A DNA stretch of 64,000 nt from the NCBI GenBank assembly GCA_029255685.2, contig CM055312.2, positions 27,994,203 to 28,058,202 of the forward strand. Direction: 5' to 3'. Each line of letters starts with the position of its first letter. Position 1 is the stretch's first letter. The DNA comes from Silene conica (Eukaryota > Streptophyta > Magnoliopsida > Caryophyllales > Caryophyllaceae). Made by a program: the position numbers and the translations under genes. The notes beneath the pieces were generated by a model that saw only the letters and a program-made list of their open reading frames with translations, was not told the DNA's origin and ran no database searches. Below are positions 22,261-32,232 of the stretch, piece after piece.

Positions 22261-22440
22261 TATTCTTTCTATCCTGTTTTGCATGAAGGTAATTTCATTT
22301 CATACATTCAATTAAATATGCAATTTGTATTTATTTTGATGCTGATTATTGCGTTCACTATTTCAATCAAATAACATTTGCGCAAAGATCAAATAGTTAG
22401 TAGGACCGTTACTTTAAATTCTATTATACTACTAGACTAT

Positions 22441-23255
22441 CTATTATACTTAATACTGAATACACATAGTTAACAATGATGCGGATTCATTATCAAGATA
22501 GGGTCTCAATGTTATGTCTATCAAGCACACTGTTAAAAACATATAATTTAAACGGTTGTAGTCTACATTAAAGACAACCTTCATATTGTCATACCCCATA
22601 AATATGTTACAAGTTATCAGTTTATAATGGATTAAAAGAATAAATTCTTATCTCGAAAGTTTGTTGTGTATGTATAAAATCATGAAAATGATTTACGTAA
22701 GCCAATGTTTACGTAACTTACACGTGATAGATAACCTATATATATGATCATAATCAAAGATGTTAGTTTTTCAATATATGATTATTCTTCCATCAAAATC
22801 TTTCTACAACAGATCAAGCAGCTTGTCAAAAACATAGAATTTAAACGGTTGTAGTCTTCATTAAAGACAGCCTTCGTATTGTCATATCCCATATATGTTA
22901 CGAGTTATCAGTTTCCATTAAAGAATAAATTTCTATCTCATAACAACAACTTATTATACATAATAATAATTATCGGGTTAGAAAGTTTGTTGTATATGTA
23001 TAAAATCATGAAAATGTTCCCGTAAGCCTATGCTTACGTAACTTACATGTGATAGATAACCTATATGATTATAATCAAAGATGTTAGTCATTCAATATAT
23101 GATTATTCTTCCATCAAAATCATTTTATAACAGATCAACACGCCACATGAATATGATACGAACGAAAAAGCGTACCATGTTAAAATTATGAATATTTACT
23201 TAACAAATTACGTTCCTTGGGATTACGCGCGCATCGCGCGCGGAATAACAACTAG
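22441..23255 (+). mobile_element. small non-autonomous Helitron (candidate)
   Basis: The 3' end is convincing: a stem CGCGCG (23226-23231), CAT loop, CGCGCG (23235-23240), then 11 bp to CTAG at 23252-23255, followed by T. Helitrons end in CTRR after a GC hairpin and insert between A and T. The proposed 5' end is A|TCTATTATACTTAATACTG at 22440/22441, chosen by the A|TC rule and its AT-rich TC start. This end is much less certain. The interior is non-coding and holds two long tandem repeats. The 3' terminus could instead belong to a larger Helitron that includes the gene fragments upstream. Confidence 0.65.
22541..23150 (+). repeat. tandem repeat of about 300 bp inside the Helitron
   Basis: Two copies (about 22541-22829 and 22830-23150) share TTTAAACGGTTGTAGTCT, GTTACGTAACTTAC-like and TCTTCCATCAAAATC blocks. 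The second copy has an extra stretch of about 40 bp. Confidence 0.85.
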
Positions 23256-23308
23256 TGTAAATAAAATGTTGAAACGCCCACACTATATAATTAGATAGTA
23301 AATCTTCC

Positions 23309-23478
23309 TTGCGACGGGTCACCATTTGTGACGGATATTTTGTGAGATAAAATGGATACAAAATGAGTTAGTGAAGAAAGGGGACCACATGAATAGTGTT
23401 GGAGAGAGAGAAAAAGTGGGTATTTTGTGAGAGAAAATGGTATCCGTCACAAGCTTGCGACGGATAGTGCCGTTGCAA
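23309..23478. mobile_element. foldback MITE
   Basis: The left end TTGCGACGGGTCACCATTTG then TGACGGATATTTTGTGAGA is mirrored by GGTATCCGTCACAAGCTTGC and ACGGATAGTGCCGTTGCAA on the right. It is about 170 bp, mostly inverted repeat. It lies 50 bp outside the Helitron end. A related end lies at about 10890. Confidence 0.65.
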
Positions 23479-24009
23479 ATAAGAATTTGTGATAATTAGA
23501 GCAATAACAGTAAAAAAACTTTTTAATAAGTTCTTATGCCGTGTCATTTTTCACTAGTTTTAATATTTAAGAACTTTTATCTATAATAGATACCTTTAAA
23601 TAATGTTCTTAAATGGAACTCACGTGTACTATCCTAGTTTTTCGTTAAATATTCATGATTATAAATTATTATTTTGTTATTGAGTTGAACAAGGCAAAAA
23701 ATATTACGAGGGTCCGAAAAACATTACATAAGACAAAATAAATTAAGAGAAACTTATTGACCTACACATACAATTTATATAAATTTAGACTATAACTAAT
23801 TTACCAAATATGCTCCACCAAATTTTTTCGAAGTTGGTGGTGAATGTCACGATCAAGTACATCAGCACACCTTTTGTAATATTCAGATATTTTGGAAACC
23901 GCAAAGGAACCTTGGAATGCGTGATAGACCTTATTCTAGACAAGATGTTACTCGGGAGTAAGTTATGACTATGAAGTGGACTGAGTATAACCTGTACTAG
24001 AAGATGGCT
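23479..24009. other. AT-rich spacer
   Basis: No gene, terminal repeat or known element was recognised. Confidence 0.4.
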
Positions 24010-25046
24010 TATCACACACCTAACAAAGATAATTAACCTTAAGATAGGCTAACATACAAATAAATGTAGATAGGCAAGTAAGGGTCGAACCATGGGAGAC
24101 AGTGATGTAATTGTGATTAGCTATGGAGAGAATTCTATCAAGGTCGGTCACAAGGGTTTTGGGTTGGTTTGGATTAGCTAAAGTATAACAATGATGAAAA
24201 TGAAGATGCAAAACAATTATAAAGAAGAATCTAGGGCGTTGGAGTTACACATGCATATATGAGCTTAGTCATGTCAAATTAAAGAGATACATTATCGATA
24301 GTTGATTAGGTTTATGACAATTTCCTCTCTGCCTAGAGTTTAACCATAGATTGATTACCAATTAGCTCTCGCGTACATTGGAACAAAATACTATACATGC
24401 CATGCCTAATTATATCCCGACTTTCGGTCTTAGGATGAGAATAACACAATTAAAAATTACGACTACAACTATAGATTAATCAAATTTCATCCCGACTTTC
24501 GATCTTAGGACGAGAATAACGATTTATCAATAGTCATGGTCAATAATCATATATTAATCAGATGAAACAAGCATGTATAAATCAACAATATGATGATGCA
24601 AAATCAATAGTTTAACATGACAGAACAACTATTATAGCATGGTTTTCCCTTCCTAGATAAGAAACTACTCACACAAGGATACTGAAATTAAACTAACAAC
24701 GAGATGAATTATAACAAACATGATTACGATATGTAATTAAAAATTGAAATTAAAACTGGAAATGTAAAGAGAACAAAGGAATAGAAAATACCGAACTATA
24801 GGAGAAAGGAAAATTAGAACTTGAAGAACAAGATGAAATGAAACTTGAAAATAGCTTGAATAATCTTAAACAAAATACAAATTTAGAAAATAAGGAGTAG
24901 GTTTTCTGGAAAATAAATTGAAATAAAATGTTTGATGATGTTCTTAGACGAAAAACACGAGTTTATATAATAAAAGAGGAGGAAAAATGAAGCGCCGGGC
25001 TTGGTTACAACCACCCGGACCCCTGGGGTAACTCACTCCTGCCACC
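24010..25046 (-). mobile_element. old Athila-like LTR fragment, reversed
   Basis: Read on the minus strand this has LTR layout: a TATA-like TTATATAAAC at about 24958-24967, then GTGTGAGTAGTT, a word shared with the Athila LTRs at 31526 and 38430, and a TTCGACCC-containing 3' part. It is diverged and incomplete, much older than the elements on the right. Confidence 0.5.
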
Positions 25047-25262
25047 TGATGAGTCCCATTTTGGTCGTTATTTTCCTTGTTTTTCCCTTTATTTCGATCC
25101 CGTTTCGACATCGTTTTGCGTACCATTACTTGATTTTATTGCCCTTTGCCTCTGCTCTTCATATTTGGTTTCCATCTTGTAGGACTTGAGGCGGGATTGA
25201 AGAAACGGGAGCAAACGAAGCGGTTTTGATGCAAAATAGGGAGAAAAAGTGAAGAAATGACA
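25047..25262 (+). mobile_element. Athila-like LTR head, fragment
   Basis: It begins TGATGAGTCCCATTTTGGTC and runs parallel to the first 200 bp of the Athila LTRs at 30439 and 55668 (TTTCGACATCGTTTTGCGT and GTAGGACTTGAGGCGGGA correspond). After this the Athila LTRs carry GC hairpins, and this copy passes into another hairpin array. Confidence 0.65.
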
Positions 25263-25267
25263 AAGAG

Positions 25268-25870
25268 GCAAGTAAAAGGTTCAGAGGCGACATCTTAACG
25301 CATAACTAATTACCAAAACATTCAGCAAGTAAAAGGTTCAGATGCGACATCTTAACGCATAACCAATTACCAAAACATTCAGCAAGTAAAAGGTTCAGAG
25401 GCGACTTCTTAACGCGTAACCAATTACCAAAACATTCAGCAAGTAAAAGGTTCAGAGGCGACATCCGAATAACCAACTACCAAAACACTCAGCAAGTAAA
25501 AGGTTCAGAGGTGACATCTTAACGCATTACCAATTACCAAAACACTTAATAAGTAAAGGACTCAGAGGCGGCATCTTAACGCATACTCCTTTACTACACA
25601 GCAAGACACTAGACTCAGAGGCGACATCTTAACGCATGGACTAGATCCAAACGAGTTCACATTGGGCACGACATCAACACAATAGCTACCCCCAATGTGG
25701 AACTGCTCTACGTATCAGTCTCAGAGGCGACATCTTAACGCATGTCCTGATACGGTCACATAAACATGTCTGAACTCAGACGCGAAAACTTAACGCATGT
25801 CTCAGACACGACAACCATCCACATATTGGACTCAGAGGCCAGCTTAAGGCATACTTCAATACGCATCATC
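25268..25870 (+). repeat. tandem hairpin array I
   Basis: Ten copies of a core TCAGAGGCGACATCTTAACG start at 25281, 25338, 25395, 25452, 25505, 25562, 25615, 25721, 25776 and 25832. The first five units are near-identical. Later units have unrelated flanks that still pair across the core: TAAAGGA/TCCTTTA, CGTATCAG/CTGATACG, TGTCTGA/TCAGACA, TATTG/CAATA. At 25658-25702 CACATTGGG pairs with CCCAATGTG around a different loop. The core is conserved and the arms change together. Confidence 0.9.
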
Positions 25871-26849
25871 ACAATTTGTATTCAATTCTAGCTTAACTTA
25901 CTAGGCTACTTTATGACCCATTAAACAACACCAGCATATGGACCATAAATCTTTTAATTTTAAGTTCATTAGCCACCTAAGACTCATATCTAAGCCCAAA
26001 CAATTGCTCTAAGTTAATCAACTTAGTCCGACTAGCTTTATAATCAAGTACTTAAGAATTAATCAACTTAAGACATGTAACTAATCACTTTGCTAATTCT
26101 CATCCAACTAAAATATACATCTTAAACTAAGTATTTATATCATAGAACATCACTTAAAACATGCTAAAACAAATGGGTAACAATTACCCAAAACAGCCTA
26201 AGAACAAATAATAAAAAGCACCTACAACGGCCACGAGCGCAGCCTGCGCAAGCACCCACATCCACAATTTCCTACACGACTTTCCTGCAATTCGACAATT
26301 CTTTCTATATTTCGTTTGACACTTCTAAGCAACGATTTTGAGCACGATTATACTACTCCAGCAGCACATAATTCCCAACAATCCCAAGTGTGATTCTCAC
26401 ATATCAATTACTAAACACATTTACTTAATTACAAGAAACCAATTCTTGAATTTGAATAAGCATTAAGACACCCAAAGAAGCACAACTCAGAAATTGTGAC
26501 GGATACTCAATATTCATGAACAACCTCCATAATCTTTACAATTTACTCCCATATCAATTCTGAAAATGAAATGTAAACATAAACATAAACAAACAACAAG
26601 CATCATTCTTACTTCATTAATTCTACCATTAACGAGCAACACAACATGATTTCAACAAACATAAACCCAAATTTCAGATTATACCCATTCCTTCAATATT
26701 AACATATGAATTTCAGAATAACAACTACCCATAACAAATTCTTGTTATAAACATAATCAAATTACAATAAACATCAACAAAAATTCATGTCAAGTAATTT
26801 AAGACAAAAGTCGAGTTTTCTCATCAAGGTCACCTCATAACTTAACCAA
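25871..26849. other. AT-rich non-coding sequence
   Basis: No frame or terminal repeat was assigned. It may be the rest of a reversed LTR that owns array I (for example the GAGCGCAGCCTGCGC stretch at about 26236), but I cannot prove its limits. Confidence 0.3.
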
Positions 26850-28119
26850 CATGAATCCGACTCCAAGCTACTTTTTTGTCCAAGTCCGCGACTAGAAACA
26901 CAAACAACAACATAATCAATATATTAGAGATACAAATTTTAATTATCATATAATACTTAGAGATCTTATGCATGCACAACAAAATTAACCGAGATTTAAG
27001 AAGAACATTCTTATCCTTATATTGATTTTTCGGTTAAATGGGCACTAGTAAGGACTTCTTCTTTACTAGTTCTTGAGCTATCAACTATGGAATGATCCTC
27101 AAATAAGCCTCCAAAATAGAAGACCTCCAATAGAGATGCGCCAAGACACACTCTATTAATATTTGTGCTTATTTTGCAAGAAATCTTACACAAATAACCT
27201 AGTGTTTATTATCTAATATTATTACTACTTTAGTAAATAATATTTCTGCTTATTTCTCTTGTGAAGAAGGAGGGAGGCACGGTTAAAGGGAGAAAATGAG
27301 AGAACTTATTTTTCTTATTTTCTTCAAACCCTAGTGCATGCTTGAATGAACCCTTGAGAAGAGAAAACTCTCTTTTGTTCTTCTCAAGGGGATGGCCGGT
27401 TAGGGTAGGGTGCCCAATGCATGGGCACCTAAATAAGAACACTTGTCCATTGTGTAATATTTTATTAGTTTTATACATTAACATTTTATCTCATAAAATT
27501 GTATAATGTGAATTGTGTGTGGTGTGACAATCACACGGTCCATTTAATAATGGACACACATTTTATTTTGTTCATTATCATGTAACAATTACAATGAACA
27601 ATACAATTATTTTTATGAAATTATAAGTTTAACTAATTAAACTTTAATTCATAAAATTAGTAGTAATTCGAAATTACTAATATCTAACTAATAATTTCTG
27701 TGCCAACATAATACTACAACACTTGCAGTATAATTAAACTCATTCTCGTAATATTGTTTCATAAACATTTAATTTTTAGTAATGACATTTCAATTACTAA
27801 AATTTTATAATTTATAATCATATTATAAATATCCTCCTTACACATTTTATAAACTATGATCGAATTGACTCATATCAATATACAGTCATTTCATTTTCAA
27901 TTAATAGAGCTGTCCTAAAGGTGTGACCCAAAGGGATCAATTGATCACCACCGTCATACGACAGTAATGTCAAACTCTAGCAAGCCAATCATTATCGATT
28001 AATGTTGATCAGTTGACTAAATGATGAAGAATCATCTCATGAGTATTCTTATTGGAGATTTATCAATGATATTAACCACTGATGTGATCGCACTATTGTT
28101 GAGGACACATTTCCCAACA
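26850..28119 (-). mobile_element. Ty1/copia LTR, reversed
   Basis: The right border reads CATTTCCCAACA, so on the minus strand the LTR starts TGTTGGGAAATG, as does the solo LTR at 62290. The two share GTTTGACATTACTGTC-type and CACCTATAGGA-type blocks near the start and AGATCTTATGCATG near the end. The left border is approximate. The palindrome GTGCCCA...TGGGCAC lies at about 27410-27428. Next to it on the right is a polypurine tract, so this is the 3' LTR of a broken element. Confidence 0.7.
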
Positions 28120-28240
28120 ATCTCCCACTTGTCCTCGACAAGTGTGCGTCACCAATTCTCTTGTCATATTACATCATCTCCCACTCAATGCAAGGTGTCT
28201 TACGGGATGAGGATCCTTTCCTCTTGGATTTTCAATGTTG
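28120..28240 (-). mobile_element. copia internal remnant with polypurine tract
   Basis: On the minus strand GACAAGTGGGAGAT runs straight into the LTR start, the expected polypurine tract for plus-strand priming. Only about 120 bp of internal DNA remain before the chromovirus LTR sequence begins. Confidence 0.6.
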
Positions 28241-29699
28241 GTTGCGTATGGGAAGGGACTCCCAGCCGGCTGACCGGCCGACGGTCTAGCACCGGCTGAG
28301 AGCCTTGTTCTCATCTAAAACTTGTTTAACTTATGATCGGTTTATCCGATTTGCTTGAGACTTCTTCCGTGTGTCTTGTATGCTGTTTGAGGTCCCCAAA
28401 GTTCGGGCGACACTATATTGGGTTCGGGAACGAAATTGAGGATGAAAGACCCCCCGGCCGAGCAACCGGCTCCACCTCGACTTAGTTCCCGGGGTCAATT
28501 AAGTGTTGACTAGATGATTGGAAGTAAGTAAGACTAGGACATAGTACATGGTTGTAGTACATATCGGAATATGTCTGAGTCGGGACCCCTAGAGTACGAT
28601 ATGTACTGTTGTATGTTGCATATCAAGCTATGTCTGAGTCGGGACCTCTAGTTTGATATGTGCATGTTTGTGGCGTGACGGCCATGTCTGAGTCGGGACC
28701 TCTGGATCGTCACGTGTATGGATGATGCGGTGGGAGATGTCTGAGTCAGGACCTATTTCCCTCCGTGAGTTTGTTTGACCGTGGTGAGTCAGGTCTGAGT
28801 CGGGATCCTGATTCACTACGAAGGGTAATGGTTATGACTGAGTCGGGTCATTGAACCATTATTAGTTGATCGGTATCCATTCGTGCCTGAGTCGGGGTTC
28901 ACGGATGAATGCTAGCTGACCTTGTGTACCAAGTCTATCTGAGTCGGGGTGTGGCTTGGGCACTGCTGATTGTGTTTAGTTCTTTCCTGAGTTTGGGTTA
29001 GTTCTAGATACTGCTGTTTGCATCTACTTGCCTGAGTTGGGGTACAGTGTCAGATGTTGTTGAATGGTTTTTTACCTAGAGTATTGTTCGTCCAAGGCAT
29101 TGAACGACTCTTATTCTGAGTTCGTAAATGGTTTGAGGAGAAAGACCCCCCCGGCCGGGCAACCGGAAGGGAGACCGGCTCTCGCCTCAAATAGTTTCTG
29201 AAGTTAGTTAAGGGTTATTGCATAGTGATGCATGTTGATATAAAGGATGTTTTTATACTTCGCATATTGTGATGTTGGAGTATGATGAATGTTCTTATGT
29301 GTTACGTGTTGCTAACCATAGGTGGCTAGGAGAACTCTAGTCACTCCCCACTGATTGTGGCGTACATGTTTTCATGTATGTAGGTACATGATGGCTGATA
29401 GAGGGTTACTGAGGCTAGCGAGCGATGATTCTATCATCTATGACATACACTTTATCGTTTAGCTAAACCTATACTTTGTTATACATTGAGTGCCTGTAGG
29501 GATATGCTATCCCAGGCTGCAGTTTTGCACTTTTGATTTTGGACTTAGACTTATATACTTATCTATGTTTTGTTCATTTCCGCATGTATAGTTTTGTTTA
29601 ATTCACCTTGTACTTAATCAAGCATGTTAAAGTTTTAATTCCGCGCAAATTTTGCTATGTTTGTATGTTTATATTTTTCGCTGCGACGAGGGGTTTTAC
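28241..29699 (+). mobile_element. 5' LTR (probably incomplete) of the chromovirus
   Basis: The end TTTTACA at 29693-29699 is followed by TTGTTATCAGAGTGTT, a worn form of the TTGGTATCAGAGC primer site of chromoviruses. It holds hairpin array II and three CCGG-rich hairpins (about 28253-28305, 28448-28470 and 29147-29193). GATATAAAGG at about 29239 is a possible TATA box. No TG start could be fixed. Confidence 0.6.
28555..29055 (+). repeat. tandem hairpin array II
   Basis: Ten copies of a core TCTGAGTCGGGACC (later copies shortened to CTGAGTCGGG or CTGAGTTGGG) occur at 28573, 28632, 28686, 28739, 28793, 28837, 28886, 28938, 28987 and 29031, spaced 44-59 bp. Each core sits in the loop of an inverted repeat unique to that unit: AGTACATATCG/CGATATGTACT, CATATCAAGCTA/TAGTTTGATATG, CGTGACG/CGTCACG, CGTGGTGAGTCAG/CTGATTCACTACG, TAATGGTT/AACCATTA. 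The last two units pair weakly. Confidence 0.92.
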
Positions 29700-30438
29700 A
29701 GTTGTTATCAGAGTGTTATCGCTCCCGACGCACTCATGTATCCCCTAACCTTAACTTGACCATATAATCGAATAATGAATGAGAGATGGGGTAGATTTAA
29801 GGACTTATTATTGTAGTTTGGTTGTGCCTGCTATTTGTTAAGCTAACACCTGTTTTTCTTTTGAAGGATGGTGCGACCTTCTAATATGGAGAATACTATA
29901 ATGCAAGCTCTTCTTCAGGTTTTTCAGAACCAACGGACTTAAGCCTGAAGCTGTTCCTCCTCCTCCTCCTCCGCATGTAATGATGCTAGTAGACCTGGTG
30001 GCTTCTCCTGGATTGCCACTCAGATGTCTAGGAGTCATGCTAGGACTTACGGTGGTGAAGTGGATCCAGTCGCCTTATCGGAATGGTTCAGAGATATGGA
30101 GAAGAGCTTCTCCATGTACTCAGTTGTTAGGGAGGATAGGGTGCGATTAACCGCTCACTTTCTGACACTTGAGGCTGACCGATGGTGGACTCTTACTGGT
30201 CCAAGTTTTCTCCTTGATCCGATGTTTGATTGGGACATGTTCAAAGACAAGATAGAGACCCGCTACTACCTAAAGGAGTTTCGTGCTCAAAGGCCGAAAG
30301 AGTTCATGGATCTGAAACAGGGAAAGATGACGGTGCAAGAGTTCATGGACAAGTTTAATCAGTTAGCTCACTTTGCTTCTCGATTCGGGAGGGATGAATC
30401 AGAGAGAGTCTACTTCTACAGAGGGAAGCTAGGACCCC
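29700..30438 (+). mobile_element. chromovirus primer site, leader and gag N-terminal part
   Basis: After the primer site and a leader of about 150 bp, gag begins with MVRPSNMEN at 29868. The capsid-type region includes DPVALSEWFRDMEKSF, AHFLTLEADRWWT and KQGKMTVQEFMDKFNQLAHF, typical of Tekay/Del gag. It is interrupted by Athila A after ACCCC at 30434-30438. Confidence 0.8.
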
Positions 30439-30660
30439 TGATGAGCTCTATTTTGGTCATGATTGTCGTTGTATTTACTTAATTTTCGGTCCCGATTCGA
30501 CCTAGTTTTGCGTGCCTTTGCTCGTTTTTACGTCCATTTCCTAGACTATTCCTATTTGGTTTCCATGTTGTAGGTATTGTGACGGGAGCGAAGAAAAGGG
30601 AGCAAACGAGATGATTTTTGGGCGAAATATGAAGAAATGATGAAGGAAAGGCTCCAGGTC

Positions 30661-31080
30661 CTCTCAGCCGGTCCCAAACCGGCAGCCGGCTGGCCGGCTG
30701 GGAGGCTTGACTTGACTTTGGGCAAAATTTGACAAAATGTTACAGGAATTCTACAACGGACCCTTAGCTGGTCATCGACCGGCGGCCGGCCGGTCGGCTG
30801 GGAATCATGTGCCTTCAAAAATGTGTCGAAGTTTCAGAAGTTCCAAACCTGACTCCCAGCCGGTGGCTTACCGGCAGCCGGCCCACCGGCTGGCTGTACC
30901 TGTGTATGTTGAAGAAAAGAAGAAAAAGTCAGAAGTGTAATTTCGCATCCCCAGCTGGTACCCGACCGGCAGCCGGCCGGTCGGCTGAAAATCATGCATC
31001 AAGTGAAGAAAATTTCAGAAGCTCGTAATTTGACTCTTAGCCGGTTTTAGACCGGTAGCCGGTGGACCGGCTGAGAGTCA
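30661..31080 (+). repeat. CCGG hairpin array III in the LTR (five units)
   Basis: Each unit has the form AGCCGGT-n-ACCGGCAGCCGG-n-ACCGGCT inside longer arms that also pair, for example GACTCTTAGCCGG with CCGGCTGAGAGTC at 31033-31080. An inner ACCGG-CAG-CCGGT hairpin nests in the outer one. Units are spaced about 90-100 bp apart by unrelated, mainly A+G-rich sequence. The same array is at 37563-37990, 47736-48163 and 55891-56310. Confidence 0.92.
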
Positions 31081-31100
31081 TATTTCAAAAATTCGCACAC

Positions 31101-31107
31101 TATATAA
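31101..31107 (+). promoter_or_regulatory. TATA box of the Athila A 5' LTR
   Basis: CACACTATATAAACCCGCAC lies about 20 bp after the last hairpin unit. The equivalent boxes are at about 38014, 48187 and 56330 in the other Athila LTRs. Confidence 0.75.
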
Positions 31108-32052
31108 ACCCGCACTTAGTCTATTTTCATGGACGCAACATTTATTGTATTTTTCACGCATTTCTAGGGTTTGTTACTGTTTCATTGCTTTCATTTACAC
31201 ATTCAAATCTCAACTCAAATCCTTAATCCTTCTTTAGTTTTTGTAATCCTTTTAGATAATCTTTCCTTAATCATAGTTAGTGTTCTACCTAGTAAATCAT
31301 TAGTTTACATTTGGGATTTGGTTGTAATTTGGAGGGTTTGAGAAGACTCTTCTTTTGTAATCAAAGCTCTTCACTTTAATCAAGTTGTTGGTATAATCTT
31401 TCCTCTCTTTACTTAGTTATTTCATTTGTTTAAGTTTTCTTTGTTCATTTACTTACTTTTACCATAATCCAACATGTTTAGCATTTACTCATCATTTGTT
31501 TACATGTTTGCTTTAGAAATGTGTGAGTAGTTCCCTTGCTAGGGTTAGGGGTGTTCTTGGGTAGTTGGTGTTGATGATTAGTGCTTAGGGTTAGGGTTTG
31601 GTCTTCATATTTGTTAGGTTTTCATTATATGCATGTTATATGTTTGATGAAATGCCTCAACGACGGTTGGGCATGAATCTTGTTGTTGTTTGCCTTTGAC
31701 GATAGTTTAGGGTTTGACTTTAGGGGAGTCAAATCGATAGACGCGACAAACCTAGACCTAGCTTAGAAAAGACCTCATACCCTTTGCATGTTTGACACCG
31801 ACTTACCCTAGTAACCCCCGACACCCTAGTTGTTTTTATCATCAATTTAATCTTAGCATATTTGCCTTCATTTATCTTTAGTTGTTAGTCTTTTCGCAAA
31901 CCAACCTATTACCCCGACTTAGGCTTTAATTAGAACAAAACTAATCAATTATCCCCACCATCTTCGTGTTCGACCCCGAATTACATACTACTTGCTTTCG
32001 GGTTTATAAATTTGTTTGATGCCGGTAGTGACGGCAAAACCGGCCATCAAAA

Positions 32053-32070
32053 TGGCGTCGTTGCCGGGGA
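32053..32070 (+). promoter_or_regulatory. primer binding site, tRNA-Asp type
   Basis: TGGCGTCGTTGCCGGGGA, three bases after the LTR, fits the complement of the tRNA-Asp 3' end (TGGCGCCGTTGCCGGGGA) used by Athila and related plant elements. Confidence 0.8.
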
Positions 32071-32232
32071 TGGTGCTAGAAATTGTTTAGTTTAGTTTTA
32101 GTTTTAGCTTTAGTTAGTTGTGCTTTCTTTGTTTTGGTCAAAGCTTTGTTAGTTAAGTGTAGAGTGGTTGTTATTTTACTCTCCCCAGTGCCTAAAAAAC
32201 ACTAGGACGACTAATCTTTGTGCTAAGTTTTT

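Larger units (their letters stand above)
30439..32049 (+). repeat. 5' LTR of Athila A
   Basis: 1611 bp, TG...CA borders. U3 holds five CCGG hairpin units (30661-31080) directly before the TATA box. It pairs with the 3' LTR at 55668-58335. Confidence 0.93.

Noticed and set aside
25045-25075. Hammerhead-ribozyme-like words CTGATGAGTCC...GGTCG at the LTR head
   Set aside because: The GAAAC core and the third stem are missing, and in the other LTRs the same place reads TGATGAGCTCC, so TGATGAG is just the LTR terminus.
25268-29055. Regularly spaced repeats that look like a CRISPR array
   Set aside because: The genome is a plant, the 'spacers' are complementary arms of hairpins, and no cas genes exist.
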